Shown here in pieces: positions 19,901-25,917 of a stretch of 64,000 bases of DNA. Positions within the stretch are counted from its first letter, which is position 1. Each line of letters begins with the position of its first letter. Under the pieces are notes generated by a model. That model saw only the letters and a list, made by a program, of their open reading frames with translations. It ran no database searches and was not told the DNA's origin. The stretch covers positions 1 to 64,000 of the IMG/VR virus record IMGVR_UViG_3300043607_000039; one strand, 5' to 3'. A program made the position numbers and the translations under genes. This stretch comes from a virus.

Positions 19901-22612
19901 CTTCCCTTCGCTGTGCTCACCGTCTAGTCCGCGCGGTGCCACATATCCATAGATAGGCCTGCGTTCAGCAGGAAGGTCCTTGGGGAGGCCAAACGCCATT
20001 TCTTCGAAGTCTGCACGCAGGGCCTTGTCGACGTATCCGCCGTCACTTGTTCCAGTCTCGTGCTGAGTCTTCATGCGACCGCTGGCGAGAATGTCCCGAA
20101 GGCTTGACTCACTGCTGCGGCGAACGACGATCGGCTTGCCTGGGGCCGTAGCTCGGCGAATGGCCTTTGTGGCCTTCTCCTGCATCTCGGGCGTCGCGCC
20201 CGCGTACTGGTCGACCCACGTCTTCCGGTCGTTAACTTGTTCCTTCACCAGGTGGTTGTAAATTCCCCGGTGCTCCTCGAAGAACTTCTTCAGTTCAGGA
20301 ACCCGACCAAAGAGCAATTGGGCATGCAGGTTGTCGTCGAACTCGTCGCCAATAATCACCGGCGGCCGTTCAATGCGGATCAGTTCACGCATCTTGTCGA
20401 TCTCGGCCTGGGGCACGCCCTGCTCGGCTGCGATCCTGTCAAGATCGAAGGCGGGTGCAGTGCCCGCCTTACGTGGCGCCGGAGCCGCCTTGGCCGCCTT
20501 CGCCGGCTCGGGTGCGGGAGCCTTCTCCGCGGCCGGTAGGGACTTCGTGGGCGTCTTCTTCGGCGACTTGACCGGGGTGGGCTTCTGGGGGCCCGCCTCT
20601 GCCAACTCGTCCGCGACGCCGTCAAGTTCGTCAGCCTCGCTCAGGCTAATGTCACGCAGCTCGGTCTCGCTGCGATCTCCCTGATCGTCCAGGTCCCCCA
20701 GTGCCAGGCCGTTTTCGCGTAGGTCCTTCGCCCGGACGCGGAGCCGGTCGATGACAGCGTCACGATCCTTACCGGCCGACAGGTCCCGCTTGGCTCCGGC
20801 AATCGCCTCGTCGCCGGCCACAGTGCTGGTCCGGGCACCGCCGAGGGTGTCCAGGTCGACCCGGCGCTGCTCCTCGCGCTCCTTGCTCTGCGCGATCATG
20901 CGCCGTTCGACGTCGGCGTCTGGTGCCGCAGGAGCTTCAGCTGGGGCAGTCTTCTTGGCTGCGGCCCTGGTCTCCAGGCGCTCACGGGCGACAGCTACTT
21001 CCGGTGCCTCGGGAGCGGCAGCCTTCTTGGCTGGCGCGGCCTTGGCCGCCTTCGCTGGAGCTGGGGCCTCAGGAGCCTCGGCGGGAGTCGCCTTGGCGGG
21101 CGCGGCCTTGGCTGCCTTCTTCGCTGCCTTCTTGGCGGGAGCTGGCGCCTCTGGGGCGCCTCCCTCCGCCTCCTGCTTAATCTGTCGCGCCTGCGACTGG
21201 ATCCGGGTCTCGTCGTCGTTGCGCGGGTAGCCCGGTTCCTTGCTCAGTTCCGCATCTCGCCGGACGACCGCCTTCTTCTGGACATCGGTCATGTCGGCAA
21301 TGGAGTCAGGTGCGCGCTTGACAGCCCGCTTCTTTGGAGTCGGGGCCGCAGCAGCAGGAGTTGTCCCGGCACCAGGCTGCTGGTCCATGAGCTGCTTGAT
21401 CAGCTGCTGGTTCAGCTTGATCTGCTCCAATTGCGACTTGGTCAGTTGCTCCTGGGCGCGCATGACGCGCTCCTGCTGCCGGTCAACGATGGCCTGCTGG
21501 GCGGCAACCCGCTTCTGCTCCTGCTCAAGTCGAGCCTCTTCTGGGCTCAGGACCTGCTTGGACGGGCGAGGTGTGATCTTCTCCCGGGGGGCGATTTCCT
21601 CGCCGGGCTGCACGACCTTGCCCGCGCCGAGAGGGACCTCTCCCCCGGACTCCTCGATCGCCTTGGCTGGGCTCGGGCCAGGTGGGCCGGCAGGCGCAAC
21701 AGGAGCTGGCGTATGAGCCGGAAGTCCCTGCTCGCCAGGGGCTGGCGTACCCGACGGGGGCAGCGGCTTCGGGATCGGCTGCCCGTCAGCGTCCAAGCCC
21801 CGCTTGGCCAGCTCCTCGGGAGTGGCCTCAATGGCCGGAGACTTCTCGCTCTCGGGAAGTTCGGCGCCCAGGCTCCGGGGAGCAACACCACTACCCTGCC
21901 TTGGCATGGCCGTGGCGTAGATGTAGGTACCGCCGTGCCCGTCCTTCTCCACCTTCATGATCTGAAGGGGCTGATCCTTGTCCAGGATGACCGACGTGAA
22001 GCCATCGCCAACAACGACGGCGTCAGTGCCGCGAGGGGCCAGGATCGACCAGGTGACATGGGGACCTGTGGTCTGGCGGGGTGAGCCGAGGTTGGTGGCC
22101 GAGAACGCTTTGTTGCTGACGAGCTTGCCGGTCCACTCCTCGATCTCGTCCATGCGCTCAGGAGGTAGGCCAAACTGCTGACCGTCGCCAACCCAGGTGA
22201 GGAGCATGTCCGCCGGCAGCGGCTCCATCATCGCGCTGATGTCGTTGATCTCGTCAGCGGGACCTTCGACCTTGCCCTTGGCGCCCTTGTCCTTGGGGTC
22301 ATAGCCGGCCCACATGGACTGGGTGATGCTGTCGTAGCCCTCAGGCGTGTAGAACTTTGTGATCGACTCGTTCTGCCGCTGCGTACGGGGCTTTGTCTTT
22401 ACCGCCCGCAGGTAATTGCCGGCGTGCTTATCGGACCTGAACTCAGCGGCATCGAAATGCTTCAGAATTCGGTCGACGATACCCATAGCGCGAGCACCAA
22501 GGCGCCAGCTATTCCGGAACCGACCGTGGCTGTCCCTTGGGTGCAGCTCGGCTTTCCAGTTCGCTACGTCGACTGCAAAGTCCGACGAACTGTCCCACGG
22601 GTCGACGGCCAC
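4955..22612 (-). CDS. giant multidomain polyvalent-type protein (ADP-ribosyltransferase, kinase-like, zincin)
   Basis: 5,885 residues from a GTG at 22612 (AGAAGGGG upstream); about 28% of the window. It starts with the HPRDSHGRFR motif common in MuF-linked phage proteins. Approximate domains in order: ADP-ribosyltransferase-like 60-240; DUF3626-like 820-1015; three SH3-like beta modules; repeated SAP/Rho-N-like helical modules about 1,600-4,800; second ADP-ribosyltransferase-like 2,970-3,130 (ILYRGID...GNGTYMT); second DUF3626-like 4,065-4,265; HipA/PI3-4K-like kinase 4,865-5,055 (GNSDRHNNNW, GFDNS); acetyltransferase-like 5,400-5,500; zincin near 5,755 (HEFGH, later Glu in QEDYAES). Linkers are KKAAPAKA-type, histone-H1-like. 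It lies between protease/MuF genes and the capsid gene, so packaging in the virion and ejection into the host is the likely role. The domain pattern fits phage polyvalent proteins. Substrates are unknown. Confidence 0.75.
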   Translation of the reverse strand: MAVDPWDSSSDFAVDVANWKAELHPRDSHGRFRNSWRLGARAMGIVDRILKHFDAAEFRSDKHAGNYLRAVKTKPRTQRQNESITKFYTPEGYDSITQSMWAGYDPKDKGAKGKVEGPADEINDISAMMEPLPADMLLTWVGDGQQFGLPPERMDEIEEWTGKLVSNKAFSATNLGSPRQTTGPHVTWSILAPRGTDAVVVGDGFTSVILDKDQPLQIMKVEKDGHGGTYIYATAMPRQGSGVAPRSLGAELPESEKSPAIEATPEELAKRGLDADGQPIPKPLPPSGTPAPGEQGLPAHTPAPVAPAGPPGPSPAKAIEESGGEVPLGAGKVVQPGEEIAPREKITPRPSKQVLSPEEARLEQEQKRVAAQQAIVDRQQERVMRAQEQLTKSQLEQIKLNQQLIKQLMDQQPGAGTTPAAAAPTPKKRAVKRAPDSIADMTDVQKKAVVRRDAELSKEPGYPRNDDETRIQSQARQIKQEAEGGAPEAPAPAKKAAKKAAKAAPAKATPAEAPEAPAPAKAAKAAPAKKAAAPEAPEVAVARERLETRAAAKKTAPAEAPAAPDADVERRMIAQSKEREEQRRVDLDTLGGARTSTVAGDEAIAGAKRDLSAGKDRDAVIDRLRVRAKDLRENGLALGDLDDQGDRSETELRDISLSEADELDGVADELAEAGPQKPTPVKSPKKTPTKSLPAAEKAPAPEPAKAAKAAPAPRKAGTAPAFDLDRIAAEQGVPQAEIDKMRELIRIERPPVIIGDEFDDNLHAQLLFGRVPELKKFFEEHRGIYNHLVKEQVNDRKTWVDQYAGATPEMQEKATKAIRRATAPGKPIVVRRSSESSLRDILASGRMKTQHETGTSDGGYVDKALRADFEEMAFGLPKDLPAERRPIYGYVAPRGLDGEHSEGKLDQYGDIRVVLKDSVRPRTTVSAGDSLDRRKELTPMPIDNPDYRAAQPAAAKYNDLGDPQFQQLTYVEAQIHDGVSNDDIEEVLFPREPEPATIAALEKAGIPWRVAPPGGTKKATPAKATPAATEAPAVREPTPETPAKKAAPAKAVASRSTPAERARARRVETKAARLQEGWRKTFEQQWMEERAAGKEGREGPPERLKPTTDKAWIEAHGTDQVDIYNTPYAELPDDWKQENRDAAKVVEDILEKHGGTVDLTDEKTRLEVGEAVHAAWLSRHGEEDWVKGGELDKPFAELSPLEQKKDIDQVYIAMGRRPPAVKKAAPAKAAPVKKISAAAPAAKLLPPLANGTQRKSMTNVEVGDVVRGGSGSDKSKLGIPRKVTKVERDGNRIKITRDDGSWLAGFPNTAVWLGDESAPAAKKAAPAKAAKAAPVKAARAVGQRPSTRNDNKLFEDFPEPAQKLIRARVAEIVAEEPSRTTHAAWRDAMAEFLSPISAGKIAVDTNDPDVKYEIRRRPGQTGFQVVRTDRKSTLSEPVGGAYPTPGAARKAAEAEAKKGFPETPAPKPAAVAKKAAPAVEKAAGTAEGKLTARRLQPGVRVLLEKGADGKWRPTTRKTNVTPFEVVGQGVSSRPRAVALTLRNDDGDQVELHPSASQTFILEPEGGVKVPAKVAKAAAPAKVAKAAKAAAPSTSDRDADLEGKTYAQLLDAAQKEGVQSPRRFNKEALKQQIVTRRSEGSVEAGSPVDVNNRLKALGLPTSRAALKGIASGKIPGESRMTSDQYKAEFLRRMEVGGFERELAEDAPRLRPAKAAAAAPEVTVPQLDREGITRLTPDQLVQAVGDGEVSKSDALQHLRARISRRRKEADYRDLTGQREKDLTPAEAAQRKRMINDVAGMYRAIERVKVSGTVHDRDRAPETSEAPRPQRPIIKRAAAKALKAAPPKKVSQDKLTDDQRDALAPENLRKAADTLGIQIEGKDQDEKLTDLMRYIALHDVDDQAKRAERRQLRTMTREAKGLRKDSEANERFGPGGPDHVDVRQLARDGRINMADLAAYSDVAQARLNTGSSPTQVADMLERFVGDMRTQNTILNGDWGRDGVDLPESYWRGKARTHDREKNRIDQLQKLADKIRARDAGRPAPAKAAPAKATKATKGAKKAAPAKKANLGEALTEAAAPRRTAAEVDDRLKALGLPTDRKELEDSASIKVPGAMGLTDEDYKASLLRRLEARTAAGGEGVEAPRLRAAKAAAPTVAAPSREGRVRDNGKIPNGKLLKGDRVLVAPAEDGRWRPAVRQGGSKPITVDRVEQVGNRLKVVVGHDDDGNEVRVDNANNAVGGIGLPSQQTFIMEREGRTSAKKAAPARAPAAQLNENDTVLNDLSAKKITKAAAVQQLRGLDTPESRQLADELETGPDVVSRRDIRPGDVVMGEDREQHTVGEVVGRTLLDRQGKPIDALGRGDVIRMSKGEGGEEAAPAGPAPRARRVTRPKNPAQIRKDLSAATTPEARQKVLDDLGPMNKTQWRVLAKQLGIVSAGRDDEAGVQAKIVRHFTPKHPDRAVAGHVIPTRARKALLERKTTKERQDYLDSLELSQSEARELARDLGVRGQDRSNVDQIKEKINNGFAPVEEPEVAAPAAARIPRGPIKDPIARAKAWGAEHDYKGRVGGWIFGPGGKDTKYQGWQSLYEGRKAEIDKWERDRLKARDTALLERDEARVAKKTAPAAAKQTPLAELRDRASKAGIAGRSRMTRKDLEEALAKHDRGETEAPTPTKVTRAAAKKAAPAVQSQAKRDFVPSTPGLSMKDEHWLMRNHQENPDGGEVLRDADPIPPQLRKLGLVKTRVRGGKRESILTDDGKAALVRAIPAQKARMDRLHAKQDADRIKNRTEIEAQNRSVAVVVDGIVNPTNLRQALVDAHGPAARQRVLDNVEKQLKQAQTGRAQYRDLPVATWRSLAGRNGLGIKGLAQSDKKAIHAAIIQHFADADAARKADLRAKKVETKDLTEGAGTARSIVDSAIADPHFRRRAGWGSGLTKELETDRGGDLLGEKLAERQGFDALPEVVSRDEFEARRKDMGTILYRGIDTAGRDGGFGEQFKGKPASEVHDEFREGRYHMGNGSFGNGTYMTKNKQHATGYSDLTEGAVARYGLAKDAKIAELPDLIEEHNAYVATLDEDSPEMQLLGNDIGRYAMARGYDAIHVPRGSQCVGCPAEGAKDQYVILNRGKIIAEAPGDKRTVAQARRDIAAAKKADTSTEGQLARVLPQKEVPAKKATPLPAVEAPIRTFDLDEMTDGQKDFTPRDKARLEGYQKQLDEGVSPRDIARDIDQYVNGAASPFYRAMILRQLGEDRDSRLVPQPPEYWAQRDREEAALVAEGSRWAALRDKLKVLRKPSQRISAPPTKATGRAKKAAPAAKEVEWSVEPGEGFIKDITFYRNSDLGYITEFPPDEDNPKHSYKAYKADMGGKASFPTLQQAKDWMEGRDTTTMGEFEPGQRGYEPPPGQSVSELREALDAAIARRGRAFEAEGQAGYDRETPHVNEAGLKLKSAAGLQEKTRKRISEAVPKPRNKADRDADAVAERISRSGQAGTGYRIPGWLDGLTPEQRRRVGSRLGMSNMTAVKDEDLNDTILRTLNFERPKATPAAPERPVKITRAAAKKATAADLQAPETQRARQYLLGNGDGMLEEADVQAEMDRLEAQDAEDLRRLAGRPVDESEKLTRDSVKLTRDSTGDGGIMHGDSPAMKLAQRLAHRGRNGSANKVMDMRADYSGPNSRDPEASQRAVDELRLMRLEEQDPAIRELYDEALSKMDAPERPVPDLPEDTPPLARKLIEDLNRIPLARRPESVNDGDERKSAVEQLAEAFREISDGEPRASDKIRKILRRYHESRDGAYSMWKLDPEAGNNDALSKEIRTWRMDRYRQHQAGEVPAKPEFAGIGRNALPKDGSGSSTPRFEPPATVANPKSNWGKARDNVRFKWSAAHGRPANLDQVDRVYTADSPDDAKQFLDRLSDQKLEDIADAASIPVLSSMDRDTRIDRIIKGIREPEGGAPAAPMKAAAPAAPQAVRAVPAGGPSTDLSREDQARVRRLIRQDPQIYATVQDRHGRVATSGNLGKEDAEWLDDVHKREPAFVEHVAQETQIRRRLDKDAKAAGDTPAAYRAKVAARLKEKFADKPIAVRVRDEDALDDILSNGRFKTQFDRGARRAPGLDSSPERRRLGEHVLGTPVDTAPDKRPVYGYVAVNGVEPALPGGRKISGISQREGQEDSLSPYGRVQVILKPDVRSRTTASVGDSLDELPFVRPSPVDNPSADSLGINKLDAMDSPDWTRSHYVEAQIHGGVTKDDIAEVVFPEQPSPAIAKKLDDAGIPYRVLGRDGETSAPSAAPVKKAAPTKKAAAPKQLTQKEAYSAPPEELAKAADEGRISRRAAAIQIRRRAGAVQTEGYSTDASDVERRRAADLETDRIRALADRVEDGDGPVVVREGTLRPGEPRKGDRELPPRPVEKADVPSESQLTQPSPDATENARKRLQAREAGARRQRAGGTAQLASELEQIIAARRNDRSQAEFRTAVADRLKKTPVGDIDNKSDHNTQGYEDLRKTLKVSDNDTAAKFQARLRKHLESRGITVDGNDGDQVTYDPDKHDLLDGASVQPGELAEIHTPGMYFNDKAPAAPAPRAGVVADPEKWNSGDGVPTSIFLGAESKLGRGVPSNSLAELDRSVRTEDQHHKVPDAYKRTDAALAGAGVGPDERPRKQLREWYESTFKENKDVTPEATESTVVTLQRPVLRSVRGGGDGDLSSRPTPTPDKPFADVETRRSVIGDNYHAGFELLRDFNSSDRAAYLTPRGLDRADTLSRKLRPNELRDVADALHLENTKGDKFDVLRNKVMKDIRRRLGIAEPFGQERREQLESKTMRELLDELPPGMKKPSSITKPQLIDMIVGDGPVGDHHVDLDPEVQALKDAFDAGLTDRSYISTGSMGQVARVEGPDGKKIIRKRMSSDWFMSGEQQADGEQLTSELGRRTGAPQAAVYRPTDRTVFMDEIQGTQAEKHTPEEIDAAVHTPEGRRMAILDAIAGNSDRHNNNWMIVDGRPVGFDNSLAFDDEPKYGPDGEILPDGNHFNDPFRAAYPYRSLETKDTMGVTLITGGQWLDRNEFTTAELTDVRKELEAMKPQFQRLDREAWYDAAHGRLEALIKRASDAPGAPGARAAKKAAPAKATTRAPRVPEGPAVAAARARLEGVDAEKKAKLTKALNRDQKAELRTLTPGQRNEYWRERLGRREVDHDTAVDRATPSDGVSAPTPAAKKAAPAKKPNVRTKAGQRQVIESAIDEALRVGDGLDGPAAAMYVDRMGGRGSPKDVLEGIRDRIRAGEATTDFDSVEYTMNRMTDAWKNNGVIDPATGRYKSPFSDDQSDEYQEFVEAKTRIRKLFTDVLDSIRASKPDGRSTESPRLREPEGPQVKLTDKATVRELAANGFDDDGQKYLSDMPEAQRQAITSAFDVDDDGKSFRVDPERSFVYKDIDGNPVIRVEGDVKDGDGGIVGGFRRVLYPATGTVHNDMFALEKAQQQQGLSTRFNDQQDRRLADLGFTRATISPAFNGGLASARRDFRWQTDRRGAAGDVPSRIGQAFSRATPEEREVLSGWLDRFVEQDMKDWPTPKEISDQGELGRSIMNGSSWSGEKQLGTGDRPKIAAPRRPSLLERIARPASSAVPASSSRAITGRLGGDRTVDSILEEDTWPQGTNVRDLTLSVGYKVGSGTAWRRNGVVYVVEHGDTPEERQRAAVGVNRLIAHANNLPPGASRYQRSYVMVQGGHPREGQWQEKWGLLGPDQEPLRTAASASFGNTIVWHDGEGSGDHLDGDLNHEFGHNVDTTSPVYGSQSAAWVKAATKSPNPNERITDFKPTKASEFESTFPRGNFTYGVTPYATSDPQEDYAESIRLYMLGVVGTGTLTNGSGWSGDVYFRDLFPERAAVLDKLFPELAEQQRADIARARG

Positions 22613-22630
22613 TTGTAGTGACCCCTTCTA

Positions 22631-22864
22631 CTATTCGCTGTTGTCAGTGACCTCTTTAAAGCGATTGCCATACTGGGCGTATAGCTCTCCCTCGGGAGTT
22701 ATTTTGATTCCGGTAGCGCTGCCAGGCACATAGTCCTCTTCGGTGTCGCCACCCATTAGAACAAACTGGGCCAGTGCAAAGCTACGTTCATCCAGCTCGC
22801 GCGCCTCATCGAGGCGCGCGAGCCGTGCCATACGGGCGGCAATTTCGCTGTCGGGAAGACTCAT
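22631..22864 (-). CDS. small protein of the capsid operon
   Basis: 77 residues from the ATG at 22864 (MSLPDSEIAARMARLARLDE), chosen because it lies just after the stop of the upstream gene at 22869; a longer frame from 23047 would overlap that gene. Helical N-terminus, then YVPGSATGIKITPEGE. Role unknown; tight spacing suggests co-translation with the capsid assembly genes. Confidence 0.6.
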   Translation of the reverse strand: MSLPDSEIAARMARLARLDEARELDERSFALAQFVLMGGDTEEDYVPGSATGIKITPEGELYAQYGNRFKEVTDNSE

Positions 22865-22868
22865 GCAA

Positions 22869-23987
22869 TTACCGGTCGCTGTTTTGGGCGAAAATCGGGT
22901 CACCCGACTTGGCGTACTGGTCCAACTGGGTCCGTTCCTCGTCCAACGAGGCCAGCATGGAGGCCCGACGGTCCTGGTTGTGACGCTCCAGGTCCTCATC
23001 GATTTCCTTCCACCGCTCCAGTCGGGCGGCCAGCTCGTTGCCGTCATCCATCACGTCGTCGGCCGGGAACTCCGGAACCTCGGTTTCGCTCTCCATGCTG
23101 AACTCACCTTCACTGGTGTCCTCGTCCTCCAGGCCAACGACGCCAACGGCCATGAGGCTGAATGCACGGTTCTCCTGCTCCCGGTACACCGGGAATCCAG
23201 GGTTGTTCACGGCGAGAGCTGCGATCAGCTCCAGGTTGCCGTTAACGCTGCGCCAGTCACCCGACAGGGCGGCGGCGCGGAACTCGGCCACCTTCTCTGG
23301 GGTCATCGTCGTGGTGAGGGCGCCATTGATCCAGATGCCGTGCCGGTCCTCACCGACGTTCACGACGGCCGCGGCCCAGCCGGTGTTGTCGTAGTGCTCG
23401 CGGCTGGGCATGATGCCCCACCGCTCGTTGGCATGACCGGTACCCAGGGTGATCTTGCCGATGGGGGCCGAGCTGCCGTCGTCGCAGACCACAGTGCCGA
23501 CGCGGAACAGCTGGTAGTTGGTCCTGGTCTTCGGGGCCATGACGCACTGGGTGCCAATGCCGACGTGGCAGACCTTCCACTGGGCCAAGTGGCCGAAGAC
23601 GTGACCGTCCTCGTCGATAGTCAACCGGGTCGGACCCTTGAGGCCAGGATCGGCGAACCAGCCAGCCGGCGGAGCTAACGGAGCCGCGCCTGCCATCAGG
23701 GACGGTCGACTGGGCATGCTCGGCATGCTGGGCATTCCTCCTCCGTAGGCCATCTCGCCGGCATCGTCAGACGTCTCGACGCCGTACTTCTTGAGCGCGG
23801 TCTGAATCCGGCCCTTGATTTCCTTGAGCTGTTCGGGGGTGTACTTGGCCGCATTCTTGGCCACGTTGATGTAGCTCCACGCGGCCCGGCAATGCGCTTC
23901 CGTGTCCAACGGGTAGCGCTTCTTGCCATCGTCCTGGTAGCCAGGGTCGGCGTACTTCACGTCGCCGTACGGTTCCTTGTCAGCCAT
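22869..23987 (-). CDS. capsid assembly or maturation protein
   Basis: 372 residues. Residues 1-65 hold a KKRYPLDTEAHCRAAWSYI...YTPEQLKEIKGRI helical region common in actinophage capsid-operon proteins. A MPSMPSMPSRPS linker follows, then a domain with FGHLAQWKVCHVGIG, HYDNTGWAAAVVNVGED and LSGDWRSVNG, which recurs in actinophages beside the maturation protease. The C-terminus is a charged, coiled-coil-like helix. Acts during prohead assembly, as scaffold or second protease-like factor; the exact activity is not known to me. Confidence 0.55.
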   Translation of the reverse strand: MADKEPYGDVKYADPGYQDDGKKRYPLDTEAHCRAAWSYINVAKNAAKYTPEQLKEIKGRIQTALKKYGVETSDDAGEMAYGGGMPSMPSMPSRPSLMAGAAPLAPPAGWFADPGLKGPTRLTIDEDGHVFGHLAQWKVCHVGIGTQCVMAPKTRTNYQLFRVGTVVCDDGSSAPIGKITLGTGHANERWGIMPSREHYDNTGWAAAVVNVGEDRHGIWINGALTTTMTPEKVAEFRAAALSGDWRSVNGNLELIAALAVNNPGFPVYREQENRAFSLMAVGVVGLEDEDTSEGEFSMESETEVPEFPADDVMDDGNELAARLERWKEIDEDLERHNQDRRASMLASLDEERTQLDQYAKSGDPIFAQNSDR

Positions 23988-24005
23988 GTCCTTTATCCCT
24001 GCCGC

Positions 24006-25196
24006 TCAGTAGCCGCACTTGGCACAGAAGCCGTCGTCATTCATGTGGCACCCGTCAGCCCCATACGGGTCCTTTTCTTCGTTCATGCTCCGCACGACAT
24101 CGGCCGGTGGAGTTGGTCCGAATGTAATGGTCACATTCTGGACCGGAGCTGAGTAGCCCCCGATGGTGAAAGTGTTCGTGCCTGTTTCTACTGCCGATAG
24201 CGACATAACTCCTCCTTGCTCCTCCAACTCGGCGATGCGGTCAGTGCAGCCGCAGTCTTCGTCGGTCTCAATAGACGCCTGATCCTGACGAAGACCTTCT
24301 TGGAACGGTGACGTCAGGTTGGGATCGTTGAACGCCCCAGCCATCGCCCCGTACAGCTCGTTGATGACCGGGATCATCTGCTGCTTGTCTGCGTCCGGGA
24401 TGTTCGGCAGACCGCCATGGGCACCGGAGAGCAACGCCGCCGCGGAGTAGACGGCGTGATAGATCAGGTACAGCTGGCCGTTGATGACGTCGGCCAGTGG
24501 GAGCCGGAAGGAGTCCTGAGCCAGAGAGTCACCGGCCTGGTTGCCGTTGCGCCACAGAAAGGCCGAGGCGTACCGATCCAAACTGGGCTCGCGGCTGCCG
24601 ATGCCGGCCCAGTAGGCGATCCGCTTCACGGCGTCGTCGGCGTCGAACTTGTACTCGCGCGGGGCCAGTGGCCACTGCTTCCACGAGTCCGCATTGACGT
24701 CGAAGTGGTAACCCCAGTCCTCGGTGTCGATGCCAGCGGAGGCGAGGATGGTGCGCTCATCGTCGTTGTCGACCGACATGTGCACCTGATGGAAGGCGGG
24801 CATCGGGACCAGTGTCACGCCGATGACGTTGTACTCCTTGAACAGTCCGGCCTTCTTCTCCGGGCGCAGCGGGTGCTTCACCGCTTCAACCGTGAAGTCC
24901 CGATCCAGGTCCACCGACGGTCCCATGACCTTCTGCTGGAGCATGTAGATCGCCTTCGGGACCTCGGGCACCTGCTCGGGGTCCAGGAACACGCCCTCAC
25001 CCCAGTAGCCGCCGGGACCGTCAAAGACCCGGTCGACGCGACCCACCACTGTGGCCCCGTCGTGGCCCCCAGAGGAGAACCGGGCTAACAGCGGAAAGGG
25101 GGTGGGGCGGTGGGTGAGCTTCCCGGCCGCGAACATCCGACCGTCACCGGTAGGCACCTCGGTCGGGGCTAATAAACCCCTCCATTTGACCGTCAT
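24006..25196 (-). CDS. capsid maturation protease
   Basis: 396 residues. The first 180 residues resemble herpesvirus-assemblin-type phage prohead proteases: GHDGATVVGRVDRVFD with a candidate catalytic His, KVMGPSVDLDRD with a candidate Ser, and VIGVTLVPMPAFHQVHMSV. The remainder is helical and the C-terminus carries a zinc-ribbon-like cluster (GCHMNDDGFCAKCGY). It lies 1 nt from the MuF-like gene. It would cleave the capsid scaffold domain before DNA packaging. Confidence 0.65.
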   Translation of the reverse strand: MTVKWRGLLAPTEVPTGDGRMFAAGKLTHRPTPFPLLARFSSGGHDGATVVGRVDRVFDGPGGYWGEGVFLDPEQVPEVPKAIYMLQQKVMGPSVDLDRDFTVEAVKHPLRPEKKAGLFKEYNVIGVTLVPMPAFHQVHMSVDNDDERTILASAGIDTEDWGYHFDVNADSWKQWPLAPREYKFDADDAVKRIAYWAGIGSREPSLDRYASAFLWRNGNQAGDSLAQDSFRLPLADVINGQLYLIYHAVYSAAALLSGAHGGLPNIPDADKQQMIPVINELYGAMAGAFNDPNLTSPFQEGLRQDQASIETDEDCGCTDRIAELEEQGGVMSLSAVETGTNTFTIGGYSAPVQNVTITFGPTPPADVVRSMNEEKDPYGADGCHMNDDGFCAKCGY

Positions 25197-25197
25197 C

Positions 25198-25917
25198 TCA
25201 TGCCTTCCGAATGATCAAATCGCAGCGGCAGTTGCAAACCAAATCCGGCGGAGCCGTGGGATCGCCGGGATAGAGCATTTCAACGCCACCGACAATGAAT
25301 GGCTGGCCTAGCGACTTCAGGTCGTGGTTAACTTCGCGATGTGCGGTGCGCTCCTTGCCGTCCATCGTCGTCAGCCACTCCTTGACCAGGGAATCATTGC
25401 CATTCTTCTGGACCAGTAGACCATGCGCCAGAGCGGACGCATTCCGGTTCCTTGTCGTCTCAGTAATGGCAATCAGGCGGGCTCGACCATCCCAGTTCTC
25501 GGAGCCGGTGTAGGTCAGGACGCTATCCACGCGTTCAGCGATCTGAGCCGTGGATTCGCCGGCATTGGTGCCCTCGAAGATTTCCTTCACAATCTTGGCG
25601 TGCGTCTCGTCCGGAATCCGGACCAATAGGTTGTTGGTCATTGCTAAATTGGCCTGGATGTACGGGTCATTCGGGTCGTACTCGCCGGGGAGGTGGGCCG
25701 CCGCCCACCCCTCGCGCAAAGCCGGCGTCAACGCCTCCAGGATCTTGTCGACCTGGGCCTGCCACAACGGCACAGTGGCGTAGATGGCGGTCGGGTCCGG
25801 CACCGCCTGGAACGACTTCCAAGGCGACATGACCACTTCACGGGCGCGACCGAGCCACCGCTTCAGCCCGTCCTTGGCTGCACGGTAGACAGACTCCTCG
25901 GCGTCCCTACTAGCCAT
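25198..25917 (-). CDS. MuF-like head morphogenesis protein
   Basis: 239 residues. The C-terminal part matches the Phage_Mu_F family: AITETTRNRNASALAHG, KEWLTTMDGKERTAHREVNH and a terminal VCNCRCDLIIRKA. It overlaps the portal gene by 8 nt, the usual portal-MuF pairing. MuF proteins are minor head components, often co-ejected; this gives context for the giant protein further along the operon. Confidence 0.8.
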   Translation of the reverse strand: MASRDAEESVYRAAKDGLKRWLGRAREVVMSPWKSFQAVPDPTAIYATVPLWQAQVDKILEALTPALREGWAAAHLPGEYDPNDPYIQANLAMTNNLLVRIPDETHAKIVKEIFEGTNAGESTAQIAERVDSVLTYTGSENWDGRARLIAITETTRNRNASALAHGLLVQKNGNDSLVKEWLTTMDGKERTAHREVNHDLKSLGQPFIVGGVEMLYPGDPTAPPDLVCNCRCDLIIRKA

